Origin: Vibrio sp. 10N | GTDB taxonomy: Bacteria; Pseudomonadota; Gammaproteobacteria; Enterobacterales; Vibrionaceae | Assembly (NCBI RefSeq): GCF_036245475.1 | Contig: NZ_BTPM01000001.1 | Coordinates: 2,418,001 to 2,482,000, forward strand | DNA length: 64,000 bases | Direction of reading: 5' to 3' | Shown here: piece by piece, positions 35,239-47,764 of the stretch | Position numbering within the stretch: the stretch's first letter is position 1 | Layout of the letters: every line of letters starts with the position of its first letter | Made by a program: the position numbers and the translations under genes | The notes under the pieces: generated by a model | The model's input: only the letters and a program-made list of their open reading frames with translations | Told to the model about the DNA's origin: nothing | Database searches by the model: none

Positions 35239-37199
35239 GATGCCTCTCCTTCAGCCTTACCCGTTTTTCTAAATCGATAACGTTTGTCACTGATTGCCAG
35301 CGCACCACCAATCGACATCATGATAGCGCCAAACCAAATCCAACGTACGAATGGTTTGTGATAAATACGCACTGCCCATGACTTACCGTCATCTAGGCGC
35401 TCACCCATTGCGATGTACAGATCGCGCGTAACACCTCGGTCAATCGCCGCTTCGGTCATCATAGATTTCGCGGTGCGATAAAAACGTTTTTCTGCGTGCA
35501 ACGTGTTGATGTACTTACCATCTTTGGTGATTTCAAAGTCAGCAATGTAACCGTCGTAATTCGGACCGTCTTTATCACGTACGCCTTGGAAGTAGAAGTT
35601 GTAATCGTAAACCTGATAGTTCTCACCAGGTGCTAGGCGAACATCACGTTCAACACTGTAAATTTGCACCATTGCGATACCGATAATACTAACCGCAAGA
35701 CCAAGGTGACCAAGGATCATTGCCCAGTGACTGCGTGGCAGTTTCTTCACACCTTCGACAAACGAGTGGCGATGCGTTGCACGCTCATAAAGCTCGAAGC
35801 CGTGCATCGTAATGATCCAAGAAGCCATCAACCAACCAAGGAACGCCATACCAGTGAAGTATTCGGCTAGGACAACCATCATCAGTGCAGAGAAAGCAAT
35901 CGAGATGATACCGGATACGATCATAGGTTTTGCAAGCGTCGAAAGTTTGTCACGCTTCCATCGGATCAGCGGACCGATACCGAGTAGGAACGAGAACGGA
36001 ATCATCAGCCATGCAAACAACATATCAAAGAAAGGCGCGCCGATAGATACCGAGCCTAAGCCAATTTGTTTGTGTACTAGTGGTAGCAAAGTACCAACAA
36101 GCACAACAACTAACGCCGCCATTAACAGGACATTGTTACCAAGCAACGCATTTTCTCGCGACAACAAGTCAAAGTTGCCACGCGCGCGCACTGACGAGCC
36201 TTTGAGAGCAAACAGCAATAGCGAACCACCAATGACAAACACCAAGAAGCCAAGGATGAACATGCCGCGTGATGGGTCAGAGGCAAACGCATGAACCGAT
36301 ACCAAGATACCCGAGCGAACCAAGAAGGTACCGAGTAAGCTTAGCGAGAATGCGGAGATTGCTAGCAATACTGTCCATGCTTTAAAAGTGCCGCGCTTTT
36401 CCGTCACTGCCAATGAGTGCATCAGTGCAGTACCAGCAAGCCATGGCATAAACGAGGCGTTTTCGACCGGATCCCAGAACCACCAGCCACCCCAGCCAAG
36501 TTCGTAATACGCCCACCAAGAGCCAAGCGCGATACCCATGGTTAAAAATACCCACGCCGCTGTTGTCCATGGACGAGACCAACGTGCCCACGCTGTATCT
36601 AAACGGCCTGACATAAGCGAAGCGATCGCAAAGGAGAAGGCAACTGAGAAACCTACGTAACCCATGTAGAGCATCGGCGGGTGAATGATCAAACCGGGGT
36701 CTTGCAACAGTGGGTTTAGGTCACGGCCATCAACAGGGAAGAATGGCAAGGTTCTTAGGAACGGGTTCGAGGTTACGATAATGAACAGCAGGAAGCCGAC
36801 AGTGATCATACCCATTACCGCAAGTACGCGCGCCACTGATTCCTGTGGCATGCCGCGGCTAAACGTCGCTACCGCCACCGTCCACGCTGCTTGGATCAAT
36901 ACCCAAAGCAGCAACGAACCTTCGTGAGCGCCCCAAACAGCCGTTAAGCGGTAATACCAAGGCAGTTGGGTATTTGAGTTGTTCGCGACGTACTGTATCG
37001 TGAAGTCATTGACATAAAACGCCCATTCCAAAATTAGGAATGAAATAAGCAGCATAATGAACATACCCCAAGACAGCGGTCTGGCAGTGTTCATTAGCAT
37101 AGTGTTGTTTCGAGAAGCGCCGAACAGCGGCAAAATACTCAACAACACAGACAAACTGAGTGAAAGTATCAGCGCAAAGTGGCCGATTTCAGCAATCAT
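35235..37199 (-). CDS. ccmF: Heme lyase CcmF
   Basis: The 654-residue membrane core of the cytochrome c heme lyase. The tryptophan-rich heme-handling motif [18 protein letters not shown] is at about residues 235-252, flanked by conserved histidines. About 15 membrane helices and a large periplasmic C-terminal loop fit the family. It overlaps ccmE and ccmG by four bases each. Confidence 0.96.
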   Translation of the reverse strand: MIAEIGHFALILSLSLSVLLSILPLFGASRNNTMLMNTARPLSWGMFIMLLISFLILEWAFYVNDFTIQYVANNSNTQLPWYYRLTAVWGAHEGSLLLWVLIQAAWTVAVATFSRGMPQESVARVLAVMGMITVGFLLFIIVTSNPFLRTLPFFPVDGRDLNPLLQDPGLIIHPPMLYMGYVGFSVAFSFAIASLMSGRLDTAWARWSRPWTTAAWVFLTMGIALGSWWAYYELGWGGWWFWDPVENASFMPWLAGTALMHSLAVTEKRGTFKAWTVLLAISAFSLSLLGTFLVRSGILVSVHAFASDPSRGMFILGFLVFVIGGSLLLFALKGSSVRARGNFDLLSRENALLGNNVLLMAALVVVLVGTLLPLVHKQIGLGSVSIGAPFFDMLFAWLMIPFSFLLGIGPLIRWKRDKLSTLAKPMIVSGIISIAFSALMMVVLAEYFTGMAFLGWLMASWIITMHGFELYERATHRHSFVEGVKKLPRSHWAMILGHLGLAVSIIGIAMVQIYSVERDVRLAPGENYQVYDYNFYFQGVRDKDGPNYDGYIADFEITKDGKYINTLHAEKRFYRTAKSMMTEAAIDRGVTRDLYIAMGERLDDGKSWAVRIYHKPFVRWIWFGAIMMSIGGALAISDKRYRFRKTGKAEGEAS

Positions 37200-37681
37200 A
37201 GACCGCTTCCTTGTTTTTGTTCTTTAGAGTACTGCAGCGGCTCGTGAGTTTTCTTCATCGCTTCAGCAATTTCAGGTGGCATATATTCCTCATCGTGCTT
37301 AGCAAGGACTTCGAATGCCTCGATTTTCGTCGGTTCAATCAATACGCCTTGAGCAACAATACCTTGGCCTTCACGGAACAAGTCAGGAAGAATGCCATCA
37401 TAAACAACGGTAACCTTAGGACCGACATCCGCCAAATCAAAGCTCACTCGTAGTGACTCAGAGTCACGGCTTACAGAGCCAGCCACAACCATGCCGCCGA
37501 TACGAAGGCGCTGGCCAATTTCTGGTTTAACGCCGTTATCTTTACCGTTCACCAACTCCGTCGGTGTGTAGAACAAATCCATGTTTTGATTAAGTGCATA
37601 GAGAATCAACCCAACCGTCGCACTGATGCCAACGAAAATGGCTAAAATAATGCCAAGCCTTTTCTTACGTCTTGGGGTCAT
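37196..37681 (-). CDS. ccmE: Heme chaperone CcmE
   Basis: A 161-residue periplasmic heme chaperone with one N-terminal membrane anchor. Heme binds covalently to the histidine at residue 129 in [13 protein letters not shown]. It receives heme from CcmC and passes it to CcmF. It overlaps ccmD by four bases. Confidence 0.96.
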   Translation of the reverse strand: MTPRRKKRLGIILAIFVGISATVGLILYALNQNMDLFYTPTELVNGKDNGVKPEIGQRLRIGGMVVAGSVSRDSESLRVSFDLADVGPKVTVVYDGILPDLFREGQGIVAQGVLIEPTKIEAFEVLAKHDEEYMPPEIAEAMKKTHEPLQYSKEQKQGSGL

Positions 37682-37884
37682 AGTGTGTTCTCCATATTTT
37701 TCGCCGCTTCGATGCGCGCTTGTCTATCGACTTTAGCTTGCACATCTTTAAGCAGTTTTTTGCCGCGTGACACGCTGGTAAACAAAAGAATAAACATCGA
37801 TAAGAAAGTGATACCGAAGGCACTCCACACATATGCTGCGTAGCCGCCCATGGCAAAAAAGTCACTCAAGGATTCAAAATGCAT
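37678..37884 (-). CDS. ccmD: Heme exporter small subunit CcmD
   Basis: A 68-residue protein with one membrane helix (about 15-36) and a basic, charged tail. It helps release holo-CcmE from CcmABCD. ATG 37884 ([15 protein letters not shown]) has AAGGGG upstream; the reading frame runs further but overlaps ccmC. The [12 protein letters not shown] segment is typical of CcmD. Confidence 0.92.
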   Translation of the reverse strand: MHFESLSDFFAMGGYAAYVWSAFGITFLSMFILLFTSVSRGKKLLKDVQAKVDRQARIEAAKNMENTL

Positions 37885-37889
37885 GGTGA

Positions 37890-38639
37890 TTACCCCTTCT
37901 TGCTTGATTGCGCAGCCAACGCAACCACCCATGGTCTGTGGCCTTCTTTACTAATTATTTCGTTACGCAGACGGATCATCGTCAGCGCACCGAAGAAAAA
38001 TGCGAATCCAAAAATATTCAGCAGCAGCGGCCACAACATATCACTGGAGATAGACGGCTTAGCAAACTTAGTAATGGTCGCGCCTTGGTGCAACGTGTTC
38101 CACCACTCCACTGAGAAGTGGATAATCGGCAAATTCACCACACCAACGATCGCAAGAATACCCGCCGCTTTAGCCGCCGTTTTTTGATCATCGAACGCGT
38201 GGTAAAGCGCAATAACGCCAAGGTATAGGAACAATAATATAAGCTCAGAGGTCAGGCGTGCATCCCACACCCACCATGCGCCCCACATTGGTTTACCCCA
38301 AACCGCGCCAGTGAGAAGCGCAATGAAAGTAAAGACCGCACCGATAGGTGCCATAGCGAGAGCGGCCATACTAGAGAGTTTTAACTGCCACACTAAACCA
38401 ACAAAAGCGGCGATGGCCATCGACATGTACACACCCATCGACCAAATTGCCGAAGGGACATGGATATAGATAATTCTAAAGCTGTCCCCTTGCTGGTAAT
38501 CCGAAGGCGCGAAAGCAAGCCCCCATACGGTACCGATCGATAGGCACAGCAATGCGATGGTGGCAAACCAAGGAAGTAATTTGCCACACAGCTGATAAGT
38601 GGTTTCGGGTTTGGCGTAAGGATGAAGCCATTTCCACAT
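37890..38639 (-). CDS. ccmC: Heme exporter permease CcmC
   Basis: A 249-residue six-helix membrane protein that loads heme on CcmE. The tryptophan motif WGAWWVWDARLTSE is the heme-binding site of the family. I prefer ATG 38639 (MWKWLHPYAK), with GAG eight bases upstream; GTG 38651 is possible. It lies 85 bases after ccmB and five before ccmD. Confidence 0.94.
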   Translation of the reverse strand: MWKWLHPYAKPETTYQLCGKLLPWFATIALLCLSIGTVWGLAFAPSDYQQGDSFRIIYIHVPSAIWSMGVYMSMAIAAFVGLVWQLKLSSMAALAMAPIGAVFTFIALLTGAVWGKPMWGAWWVWDARLTSELILLFLYLGVIALYHAFDDQKTAAKAAGILAIVGVVNLPIIHFSVEWWNTLHQGATITKFAKPSISSDMLWPLLLNIFGFAFFFGALTMIRLRNEIISKEGHRPWVVALAAQSSKKG

Positions 38640-38724
38640 AGTGTTTCTCACTCTTTGACGACATTTTTCCCATTGCTTTAAGCCGTGATATTCGCTTTAG
38701 ACAATGATGTTAGCGTTTTTTATT

Positions 38725-39396
38725 TTAGTTGACGCTGACTCTCAAGGCTGCGCTGATGGCAAACGGAGTCAGGGTCATAGCGCCCACCAGCATGGCCGCT
38801 AGCAAAGCTAACTGACCATTATACGCAACCCCCAGGGAGGCAGCATCAATCGCTGACGTAGCAAATATTAAAATTGGGATGTAAAGTGGCAGCACCAGCA
38901 AACTCAGCAGTACGCCTCCTTTTTGTAGCCCTACAGTCAAAGCTACCCCAATCGCTCCAATAAAACTTAAAGTTGGTGTACCGACCAACAGGGTCAGTAC
39001 CACCGCTATCCAAGTATTGCTATCCAGCGACAGCAAAATAGCCAACAAAGGGCTAATGATGATAAGTGGCAAGCCGGTAAGCAACCAGTGCGCGATGATC
39101 TTCGCCATCACCACCAGCTGCAGCGGGATAGGCATCAGCATCATCTGCTCTAAAGAGCCATCTTGAAAATCATCTTTGAATAACCTCTCTAGGGAGAGCA
39201 GCGCAGACAACAGCGCAGCTACCCATACGATTCCCGCTGAAATTCGCGCCAGCAGATTAGGCTCTGGTCCGATACTTAGCGGAAACAGCGTGATCACTAT
39301 GATAAAAAACCACAATGGATTGAAAATATCCGCTTGGCGTCGAAATGCGATTAACAGTTCGCGGCGAATGATTTTCATCATGGAAGTCAACATCAT
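38725..39396 (-). CDS. ccmB: Heme exporter permease CcmB
   Basis: A 223-residue membrane protein with six helices, the permease of the CcmAB ABC unit that frees holo-CcmE from CcmC. The FQDGSLEQMMLMPIPL segment is a family signature. The ATG at 39396 has GGGAG eight bases upstream, across the ccmA stop. Confidence 0.95.
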   Translation of the reverse strand: MMLTSMMKIIRRELLIAFRRQADIFNPLWFFIIVITLFPLSIGPEPNLLARISAGIVWVAALLSALLSLERLFKDDFQDGSLEQMMLMPIPLQLVVMAKIIAHWLLTGLPLIIISPLLAILLSLDSNTWIAVVLTLLVGTPTLSFIGAIGVALTVGLQKGGVLLSLLVLPLYIPILIFATSAIDAASLGVAYNGQLALLAAMLVGAMTLTPFAISAALRVSVN

Positions 39397-39399
39397 CGC

Positions 39400-40017
39400 T
39401 TAAACTCCCAAAGTAATTTTTTTAAGTTTCGGGTTATCACTAAACATGTCTTGGTGCGTGGTCAGTAACACGATTCCACCTTTATTGGCATGCTCCAAAA
39501 ACAAGTTTTCCAGTACTTTAACCCCTTGCTTATCGATCGCCGTCAGCGGTTCATCAAGGATCCACAACATTTGTTCGCTTAACCACAATCGTGCTAGAGC
39601 CACGCGGCGCTGTTGACCTGCAGATAGCTGAGCTACAGGCACGTCTTCACGGCCAGCAAGTCCAACTTGCGTTAGCGCTGTAAAAATCTGTTGATCCGAA
39701 GTGTGAGGTGCGTGTATCGATTGATAAAATCTAAGGTTCTCAAACGCAGTGAGGTCGCGCTTTACACCAGTTTGGTGACCTAGAAACAGCAGTGATTGAT
39801 GGAAGTCTTCTCGATTGGATTGGATAGACTCACCATTCCATTTGATGGCGCCTTCCTCTTTATCTCCCAATCCCGCAACGATTCGCATTAAGGTCGTTTT
39901 ACCGGTCCCGTTGCGACCTTCAATCTGTACGAGATCGCCGCTTTGTAACGAAAATGATAAATTTTCGAACAGTACACGCTCATCTCGAATCGCGGTTAAA
40001 TTTGTAACTTCTAACAT
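39400..40017 (-). CDS. ccmA: Heme exporter ATPase CcmA
   Basis: A 205-residue ABC ATPase with Walker [10 protein letters not shown] (about 35-43), signature [14 protein letters not shown] and Walker [12 protein letters not shown]. It drives release of holo-CcmE. It is first in ccmABCDEFGHI. No strong ribosome site precedes ATG 40017. The 298-bp upstream spacer should hold the operon promoter. Confidence 0.95.
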   Translation of the reverse strand: MLEVTNLTAIRDERVLFENLSFSLQSGDLVQIEGRNGTGKTTLMRIVAGLGDKEEGAIKWNGESIQSNREDFHQSLLFLGHQTGVKRDLTAFENLRFYQSIHAPHTSDQQIFTALTQVGLAGREDVPVAQLSAGQQRRVALARLWLSEQMLWILDEPLTAIDKQGVKVLENLFLEHANKGGIVLLTTHQDMFSDNPKLKKITLGV

Positions 40018-40272
40018 TCAATTAAACACTGGTTCGACTGGGCGTTCATCTTACCATAGCTACTTATGCGTGAAAGTGTAATGTTTAAATCGGCTTCACG
40101 AAACTTAGTAATAAACAATAAATTACTGTTCTCTAACTGAAATAACTACCCACAAAGTGGTATATATTAACATAAAACTTCACATTCGGACGCATAATAG
40201 GATACCAGACTGCATTTAGTCGGCTAATTGGAAAGCGTAAGAGAGTGTTACGATTGTTATGAGGATGTTTTT

Positions 40273-40298
40273 AGGGCGTCAATCAGCATTAACGCCCT
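40273..40298. other. Hairpin at the end of the chemotaxis operon
   Basis: A seven-base stem AGGGCGT/ACGCCCT (40273-40279 with 40292-40298) lies 18 bases past the DUF2802 stop. On the minus strand it is followed by A, not T, so it is not a normal intrinsic terminator. The rest of the 40018-40315 spacer has no other feature I can name. Confidence 0.35.
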
Positions 40299-40315
40299 GT
40301 AAACAGACAGATCCA

Positions 40316-40819
40316 CTAGCGAGGTCGTTTTTGTGGCGGATAACTCGTTGCCGGTCGGCGAGTAGGTTGAGATCGCGGTTTGTTAAGCGGTGGTACCTTC
40401 TCTTTACCCGCAATTTTTTTCTGCAAAGACAGCATTAACTCGGCTTCAGCCTTAGGGAGCTCACACTCTTCGATTAATTCGTTAATGTCAGCACCCAAAC
40501 GAACCATCTTATTAGCACGAGTATACAAGCGTCCGTCGTTATCGACGTTCTCAAGCTCAATAATACGTTCGGTTAGGTGAACAATGATTTCTTCTTGTTC
40601 AGAAACCTTTTGTCCAAGTCCCACCAATACAGAACGGACTTCAAGTAACTGCTTATTGCACTTCTCGACTTCCTTTTCTAGCGATCGCTTTTGTTGCCGT
40701 GTGTGTGCCTTGTGCATGTTTAAACTACGATGCACTTTCACCAACCAAACGAAAAGGACAACGACAATCGTCACCCCTCCCCAAAGAAGAGGTGACGTTA
40801 AAGACACAGCGTCAAACAT
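40316..40819 (-). CDS. DUF2802 protein at the end of the chemotaxis operon
   Basis: A 167-residue protein with one N-terminal membrane helix (about 9-28), a long coiled coil (about 35-95) and a C-terminal helix-turn-helix-like stretch (RLGADINELIEECELPKAEAELMLSL) with a basic, proline-rich tail. DUF2802 genes are known next to cheW in Vibrio and relatives, but no function is established that I know. It overlaps cheW by one base, so it is co-translated with the chemotaxis genes. Confidence 0.82.
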   Translation of the reverse strand: MFDAVSLTSPLLWGGVTIVVVLFVWLVKVHRSLNMHKAHTRQQKRSLEKEVEKCNKQLLEVRSVLVGLGQKVSEQEEIIVHLTERIIELENVDNDGRLYTRANKMVRLGADINELIEECELPKAEAELMLSLQKKIAGKEKVPPLNKPRSQPTRRPATSYPPQKRPR

Positions 40820-41313
40820 TATAGGTAAGCCATCTCATCCCACTCATCTTCTGAGAGCAGTTTGTTAAGGTCAACAAGGATAAGCAGCTTGCCATCGCGG
40901 TTACTAACACCTTGGATAAATTTAGCGCTTTCATCGGTACCTACGCTTGGTGTGGTATCAATTTCAGATGAACGTAGGTAAACCACTTCCGCAACGCTAT
41001 CCACCAAGATACCAATCACTTGACGCTCAGACTCAATCACGATGATGCGTGTGTTGTCTGTAATTTCACCTTGCATTAAACCAAAGCGAGAGCGAGTGTC
41101 GATAACAGTGACAACGTTACCACGCAGGTTGATAATACCTAGCACGTAATCTGGTGCGCCTGGTACTGGAGCGATTTCAGTGTAACGCAATACTTCGCGT
41201 ACTTGCATTACGTTGATGCCGTAGGTTTCTTCTTCTAGTTGAAACGTGACCCACTGAAGAACTTCATCGTTTGATTGTTCTTTTCTTAGTTCAACATCCA
41301 TCGTTTGAGACAT
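40819..41313 (-). CDS. cheW: Chemotaxis coupling protein CheW
   Basis: A 164-residue adaptor linking chemoreceptors to CheA in polar arrays. The CheW fold covers nearly the whole protein (VTFQLEEETYGINVMQVREVLRY, GAPDYVLGIINLRGNVVTVIDTR). It lies 65 bases after parP and overlaps the DUF2802 gene by one base. Confidence 0.95.
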   Translation of the reverse strand: MSQTMDVELRKEQSNDEVLQWVTFQLEEETYGINVMQVREVLRYTEIAPVPGAPDYVLGIINLRGNVVTVIDTRSRFGLMQGEITDNTRIIVIESERQVIGILVDSVAEVVYLRSSEIDTTPSVGTDESAKFIQGVSNRDGKLLILVDLNKLLSEDEWDEMAYL

Positions 41314-41378
41314 AGTCTTCCTCTCAATTTCATTCTGATAAGCGACGCACTGCGCCGTTTGACATCAAATTTATTCAA

Positions 41379-42450
<1,072 letters not shown>

Positions 42451-42461
<11 letters not shown>

Positions 42462-43230
42462 CTTGCGCTAGCCTCTCCAAGTAAATCAGCAATTGTTTAT
42501 AAGCAAAGACACCTCTACTTCCCGCGGCAAAGTGTGATGCAGGCAAATGCTTCAAGCTGGCATCGCGAAATTTAGTGTCGATCGGTACGGCCGAACTCCA
42601 CACCTGCGATGGGTAATCTTGTTTAAGCTGAGTTAAGGTTTGCAGCGATGCTCGCGTACGTTTGTCGTACATCGTGGGTACTATGGTAACCTTAAACGGA
42701 CGCTGACGAGACTTTTGCATAATCGCAAGTGTGCGCACCATACGCTCCAAGCCTTTCATCGCTAAGAATTCTGTTTGGACCGGAATTAGAATGCGATCGC
42801 TTGCCGCCAGGGCATTCACCATCATGACCCCAAGAATAGGTGGGCAATCAATCAACACGTAATCGTAATCATCACGAATGGTCATTAGAGCGCGCTTGAG
42901 GATAAGTCCCATACCGCTACGATTACCCATCACTCGATCAAGTGTTGCCAGCGACATGTGAGCTGGCAAAATGTCGATATTATCGATATTGGTATTGTGT
43001 ATCAGCGGTTTTACTCGGCTATCGCTAAACTCTTTAAGCTGGAACAGATCAAATAGACTGTGTGACAGATGATCTGAATCCATACCCAAGTAAGTGGTCA
43101 ATGAGGCATGAGGATCGGTATCGATAAGCAAGACACGATTGCCTTTCTGGCTTAAAAGCCCCGCCAACGTAACAGTAGTGGTCGTTTTACCGACACCGCC
43201 TTTTTGGTTAGCAACACTCCATACGATCAT
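42451..43230 (-). CDS. parC: ParC, ParA-family ATPase for polar chemotaxis arrays
   Basis: A 259-residue ParA/MinD-type ATPase with the deviant Walker A KGGVGKTT (about residues 10-17), switch DTDPHASLT and Walker B DCPPILG. In V. cholerae and V. parahaemolyticus, ParC sits at the pole via HubP and recruits chemotaxis arrays through ParP. The name should not be confused with topoisomerase IV ParC. It lies one base after cheB. Confidence 0.9.
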
Positions 43231-43231
43231 G

Positions 43232-44344
43232 TTACGACCTCTTCAACTCAACCAAAATGCGCTCGGCAATACGATCAAGGGGCAGATCTTCTGTGGAGAT
43301 CCCCGCCTTAGCAACCGCTTGAGGCATACCGTAAACCACGCAAGAGTCTTCATCTTGAGCCCAAACCGTCGAACCTGCCGACTTCAGCATGCGAGCACCT
43401 TCGCGGCCATCAGCCCCCATTCCGGTCAGTACCATCGACAGTACTTTGTCGTGATAAATCTTAGCCGCAGAGCCAAAAGTCACATCAACACAAGGTTTGT
43501 AGTTCATGCGTTCACCGCCATCGAGAATACGGATTTTCGCACTCCCAGGGCGCCCTTCGATCATCATTTGCATACCACCGGGAGCAAGATAAGCCACGCC
43601 TGGTTGCAATACATCGCCATTAGCAGCCTCTTTCACCGTGATTTGGCAAAGCGAATTAAGCCTAGCCGCAAATGCTGCGGTAAAGGTCGCTGGCATGTGC
43701 TGAATCAGCAGAATGGGATGAGGATAGTTGCCTGGTAATTTAGTCAGAATTTTTTGCAGAGCAACTGGGCCGCCTGTCGAGGTACCAATCGCCGTCAACT
43801 GATAACTCTTGCCACTACTGCGAAAACGGGCGGCTGGCGTTGCAACCTTCGGCGAAACCGACTCTTCACCTAGTCGAGCCGTTGTCTTTGGAGCCGCACT
43901 CGCCGCCGTCAGTGGCCTGCGAATCGCACTGCGTCTCAATAGAGCGCGGCGACTCGCAATCTGCTGCACGCGCTGCTGAAGCAAGGTGACCGCCTCATCT
44001 TTATTGCGTGCAATGTCTTCAAACTTCTTCGGTAAAAAGTCTAATGCTCCCGCTTCCAGCGCATCTAAGGTCGCTTTCGCGCCTTCATGCGTTAATGACG
44101 AGAACATCAAAATAGGGGTCGGCTGAGCGCTCATGATCTCACGCACGGCAGTAATGCCATCCATGACAGGCATTTCTATGTCCATGGTGATCACATCAGG
44201 CTTAAGCGCCAACGCTTTTTCTACCGCCTCTTTGCCGTTGACGGCCACGTCAATAACTTCTAGACGTGGCGCAGCATTGATAATGTCACTGACTCGGCGA
44301 CGGAAGAAACTAGAATCATCTACAACTAATACTTTTAACGACAT
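43232..44344 (-). CDS. cheB: Receptor methylesterase CheB
   Basis: A 370-residue response regulator and methylesterase/deamidase. The receiver domain has Asp9-10 and phospho-acceptor Asp55. After a basic linker (about 135-180), the C-terminal catalytic domain has Ser189 (GTSTGGP), His216 (IQHMP) and the Asp in GMGADGREG. It resets chemoreceptor methylation. It lies 11 bases after cheA. Confidence 0.95.
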   Translation of the reverse strand: MSLKVLVVDDSSFFRRRVSDIINAAPRLEVIDVAVNGKEAVEKALALKPDVITMDIEMPVMDGITAVREIMSAQPTPILMFSSLTHEGAKATLDALEAGALDFLPKKFEDIARNKDEAVTLLQQRVQQIASRRALLRRSAIRRPLTAASAAPKTTARLGEESVSPKVATPAARFRSSGKSYQLTAIGTSTGGPVALQKILTKLPGNYPHPILLIQHMPATFTAAFAARLNSLCQITVKEAANGDVLQPGVAYLAPGGMQMMIEGRPGSAKIRILDGGERMNYKPCVDVTFGSAAKIYHDKVLSMVLTGMGADGREGARMLKSAGSTVWAQDEDSCVVYGMPQAVAKAGISTEDLPLDRIAERILVELKRS

Positions 44345-44355
44345 AGACTTCCTTA

Positions 44356-46593
44356 TCAGATACGCGATGCTGCAGCGTACTGTTTAAGTAAGTCTGGCAC
44401 GTCAAGAATCAGAGCAATATGACCATCACTGGTAATCGTTGCACCAGCCATACCTGGTGTCCCTTGCAATAAGCTATCCAGCGGCTTAATCACCACTTCC
44501 TCTTGACCAATCAAGGTATCGACCACAAAGCCAACACGTTGACTGCCAATTTGCACGATAACCACATGGCCGTGTCCGGTACGCTGCTGCGCACGACCAG
44601 CATGTGGTGCAAGCCAATCTTGCAAATAGAACAGCGGAATAGACTTATCGCGCACGATAATCGTCAGTTGACCGTCGACGACGTTGGTACGGCTGAGATC
44701 AAGGTGGAAAATCTCATTCACACTCGCCAATGGCAGCGCAAATGGATTTTTACCAACGCCAACCATTAAGGTCGGCAAAATCGCCAGCGTAAGCGGCACT
44801 TTGATGGTGATCTTAGTACCTGTGCCAAGCTCAGAATCGATATCAATCGAACCATTAAGGGTATTGATGGCGGTTTTCACTACGTCCATGCCCACACCAC
44901 GGCCAGAGATATCCGAGATTTTCTCTTTACTTGAGAAGCCAGGCATAAAGATAAGGTTGAAGCACTCTTTATCCGTCAAGCGAGACGCAGCGTCTTCATC
45001 CATCATTCCGCGTTTAACGGCAATAGCGCGCAGTTTATCTGGGTCCATACCGCCGCCATCATCAATGATGGCAAGCTCAATATGATCGCCTTCTTGCGAC
45101 GCTGACAGGGTAATTTTACCTGTACGCGCTTTACCTGCCGACTCACGTACGTCCGGCATTTCAATGCCATGGTCAACCGAGTTACGCACTAAGTGAATCA
45201 ATGGATCCGCTAGCGCTTCCACTAAGTTCTTATCGAGATCGGTGTCTTCACCTTGCATCTCAAGCACAATGTCTTTGTTTAAGCTTCGAGCCAAGTCGCG
45301 AACCACACGTGGGAAGCGGCCAAACACTTTCTTGATTGGTTGCATGCGCGTTTTCATCACCGCACCCTGCAAATCGGCTGTCACCACATCCAAGTTAGAA
45401 ACGGCCTTCGACATTTCTTCGTCGTTGCTATTGAGCCCCAAACTGACCAAACGGTTACGCACCAGTACTAACTCACCCACCATGTTCATGATGGTATCAA
45501 GCGTTGAAGTATCAACACGAACACTGGCTTCCGCTTGAGGTTTTTTAGTGGCAACAGCCGTGGCTTTTTTCTCTGCTGGTAGCGACTTTTCAGTGCTCAC
45601 TGGTGCCGCTACCGGCTCAGATACAGCAACGGGAGCAGCAGGCTCAGCAGGTTTTGGCTCTACTGGCGCATCGTTCATCGAAACGGGTTTGGTTGCAACA
45701 TCGAGCTCGTCAGGAGATGGACCTTTGCCCACGCCATGCAGTTCATCCAGCAACTTTTCAAATTCTTCGTCAGTCATCAGGTCGCCGCCATCGTTAGCCG
45801 GAGTAGCGGCAGGAGCTGGCGCTGAAGCTGGTTTTGCTGACTCAACAGGCGAAGGTTGAGCATCCGCTGCCGATGGGCCTTTGCCGACACCATGCAGCTC
45901 ATCGAGAAGCTTTTCAAATTCATCATCGGTAATATCCAACGAAGGGAGATCGCTCGGTGCTGATGCTGGAGCTGGCGTTTCCACCACAGTCATGGTTGGC
46001 TTGGCTGTCGATTTCGTTGGACTGCCACCTTTACCATGCAGCTCATCCAACAAACGTTCAAATTCATCTTGAGTAATATCGTCAATCGAACCGCCCGAAG
46101 AGATTTCAGCCGCTGGTGCGGGTGCTTCTACTTCCGGCGTTGGCTCAGGCGTCACATCTACGACAGGCGGTGGCGGTGGGGGAGCAGCAGCTTCGTCTGC
46201 TGTCTCTGGGCTACTTAAACGATGAAGCTCTTCAAGTAATGCAGGATCCGCAGGATCGATAGGTTCCATGTTCTGAACCGATTGGAACTGAATGTTGACG
46301 GTATCCAATGCTTTTAGCATCGTATCCATTAGGCTGGCATTCACCGAGCGTTGGCCGTTACGCAAAATATCGAACACATTTTCCGCACCGTGACACGTGT
46401 CGACCAGCTCTGTCAGCGCTAGAAATCCAGCTCCACCTTTGACGGTGTGGAAACCTCTAAATATCGCATTTAGCAGGTCTTTATCTTCTGGATTGTTTTC
46501 TAGCTCAACAAGTTGCTCAGAAAGTAACTCTAGGATCTCCCCGGCTTCCACTAAGAAGTCTTGAAGGATCTCTTCATCTAATTCGTAGCTCAT
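44356..46593 (-). CDS. cheA: Chemotaxis histidine kinase CheA
   Basis: The 745-residue kinase of the chemotaxis array. P1 carries the phospho-histidine at 49 ([12 protein letters not shown]). P3-P4 contain the ATP site ([17 protein letters not shown]) and P5 is CheW-like at the C-terminus. The region from about 130 to 330 lacks a clear P2 fold. Instead it holds three near-identical acidic helices ([12 protein letters not shown] at about 176, 224 and 276) in Ala/Pro-rich linkers, in the area of the localization and inheritance domain bound by ParP in Vibrio. Confidence 0.95.
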   Translation of the reverse strand: MSYELDEEILQDFLVEAGEILELLSEQLVELENNPEDKDLLNAIFRGFHTVKGGAGFLALTELVDTCHGAENVFDILRNGQRSVNASLMDTMLKALDTVNIQFQSVQNMEPIDPADPALLEELHRLSSPETADEAAAPPPPPPVVDVTPEPTPEVEAPAPAAEISSGGSIDDITQDEFERLLDELHGKGGSPTKSTAKPTMTVVETPAPASAPSDLPSLDITDDEFEKLLDELHGVGKGPSAADAQPSPVESAKPASAPAPAATPANDGGDLMTDEEFEKLLDELHGVGKGPSPDELDVATKPVSMNDAPVEPKPAEPAAPVAVSEPVAAPVSTEKSLPAEKKATAVATKKPQAEASVRVDTSTLDTIMNMVGELVLVRNRLVSLGLNSNDEEMSKAVSNLDVVTADLQGAVMKTRMQPIKKVFGRFPRVVRDLARSLNKDIVLEMQGEDTDLDKNLVEALADPLIHLVRNSVDHGIEMPDVRESAGKARTGKITLSASQEGDHIELAIIDDGGGMDPDKLRAIAVKRGMMDEDAASRLTDKECFNLIFMPGFSSKEKISDISGRGVGMDVVKTAINTLNGSIDIDSELGTGTKITIKVPLTLAILPTLMVGVGKNPFALPLASVNEIFHLDLSRTNVVDGQLTIIVRDKSIPLFYLQDWLAPHAGRAQQRTGHGHVVIVQIGSQRVGFVVDTLIGQEEVVIKPLDSLLQGTPGMAGATITSDGHIALILDVPDLLKQYAAASRI

Positions 46594-46602
46594 TCGTCAC
46601 CC

Positions 46603-47319
46603 CTAAAACCCAAGACTTGACAGTAAGTCATCGACTTCGTCCTGCGAAGCAACAGCATCGTCACGCTCATGAGGATTAATGATTGGTCCTTCAACGCCAG
46701 AGGTCGCTTGCTTTGGTTTTGTAGTTATTGGTTGTTGTTCGTCACTGAACACTTTCAAGATGTCTACCAACCGCGTTTCCACTTCACTCACTAATGTGAT
46801 TACGCGGCGGATGATCTGTCCAGTAAGGTCTTGAAAGTCCTGCGCCATAAGAATATTGGTCAGTTGAGTACGCAGTTCGGTACTGTCCCCTTCCACCTGA
46901 CTGAGTAAGTCATCAATGCGATGACACAGGTCTTTAAATTGCTGTAGCTCGAGCCTGCCATGCATCAGCTCATTCCACTGAGGGCGTACCTGAGTTAAAC
47001 ACTCATGTAGACTGTCTGCCATTGGCAAACAGCGTTCCACCGCATCCATGGTTGTATTCGCTGAGACTTCGGTCTTGTTGATAACGTATTCAAGGCGATC
47101 ACGCGCTTCAGGAATTTCGTCAGTCGCGATTTCGTTAAGACGCGTATCGTAACTGAACTCCGTTAGAGCATCGTGTAGGTCTCGCGTTAATGCACCTACT
47201 TCTTGGAGCACTTTGCGGTCGTTCCCACCTTGAATCATCATGACCAGCTCATCCGCTTCTTGCTGTTTGTCTTGTTCCAACAAATCAACAAGTTGCTTAG
47301 CTTGTTCCAATGAAATCAT
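46603..47319 (-). CDS. cheZ: CheY phosphatase CheZ
   Basis: A 238-residue protein that speeds dephosphorylation of CheY. The central helical hairpin holds the catalytic glutamine region AQDFQDLTGQIIRRV. The C-terminal tail DEVDDLLSSLGF is the CheY-binding helix. It lies between cheY and cheA on the same strand. Confidence 0.95.
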   Translation of the reverse strand: MISLEQAKQLVDLLEQDKQQEADELVMMIQGGNDRKVLQEVGALTRDLHDALTEFSYDTRLNEIATDEIPEARDRLEYVINKTEVSANTTMDAVERCLPMADSLHECLTQVRPQWNELMHGRLELQQFKDLCHRIDDLLSQVEGDSTELRTQLTNILMAQDFQDLTGQIIRRVITLVSEVETRLVDILKVFSDEQQPITTKPKQATSGVEGPIINPHERDDAVASQDEVDDLLSSLGF

Positions 47320-47350
47320 TCTGATATAGCCGTCTGCTATTTATGGCGTC

Positions 47351-47731
47351 TTATAAACGCTCAAAGATTTTATCTAGTTTTTCTTTTAGTGTTGCAGCGG
47401 TAAATGGCTTAACGATGTAGCCGTTCACACCCGCTTGCGCCGCTTCAATAATTTGCTCACGCTTAGCTTCTGCCGTGATCATTAGAACAGGTAGGTGCTT
47501 TAGCTCTTCATCAGCACGAATGTGACGAAGCAAATCAATGCCTTGCATACCTGGCATGTTCCAGTCAGTCACGACAAAGTCAAAGTCGCCTTTCTTGAGC
47601 ATTGGCAAAGCCGTCAAACCATCGTCGGCTTCCAGCGTGTTGCTAAAACCCAAGTCGCGCAATAGGTTTTTAACGATACGACGCATTGTTGAAAAATCGT
47701 CAACAATCAAGATTTTCATGTTTTTGTTCAA
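47351..47731 (-). CDS. cheY: Chemotaxis response regulator CheY
   Basis: A 126-residue single-domain receiver that binds FliM and switches flagellar rotation. Acidic pocket Asp11-12, phospho-acceptor Asp56 and the conserved Lys in YIVKPF are present. By the ribosome site the start is TTG 47731, six bases after GGAGG; the GTG at 47743 would place the site inside the gene and ATG 47719 is too far. The initiation segment is the same 13 bases as at prmB. Confidence 0.93.
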   Translation of the reverse strand: MNKNMKILIVDDFSTMRRIVKNLLRDLGFSNTLEADDGLTALPMLKKGDFDFVVTDWNMPGMQGIDLLRHIRADEELKHLPVLMITAEAKREQIIEAAQAGVNGYIVKPFTAATLKEKLDKIFERL

Positions 47732-47764
47732 AATTGCCTCCACTGAAAGCAAGATCAGTGTTTA

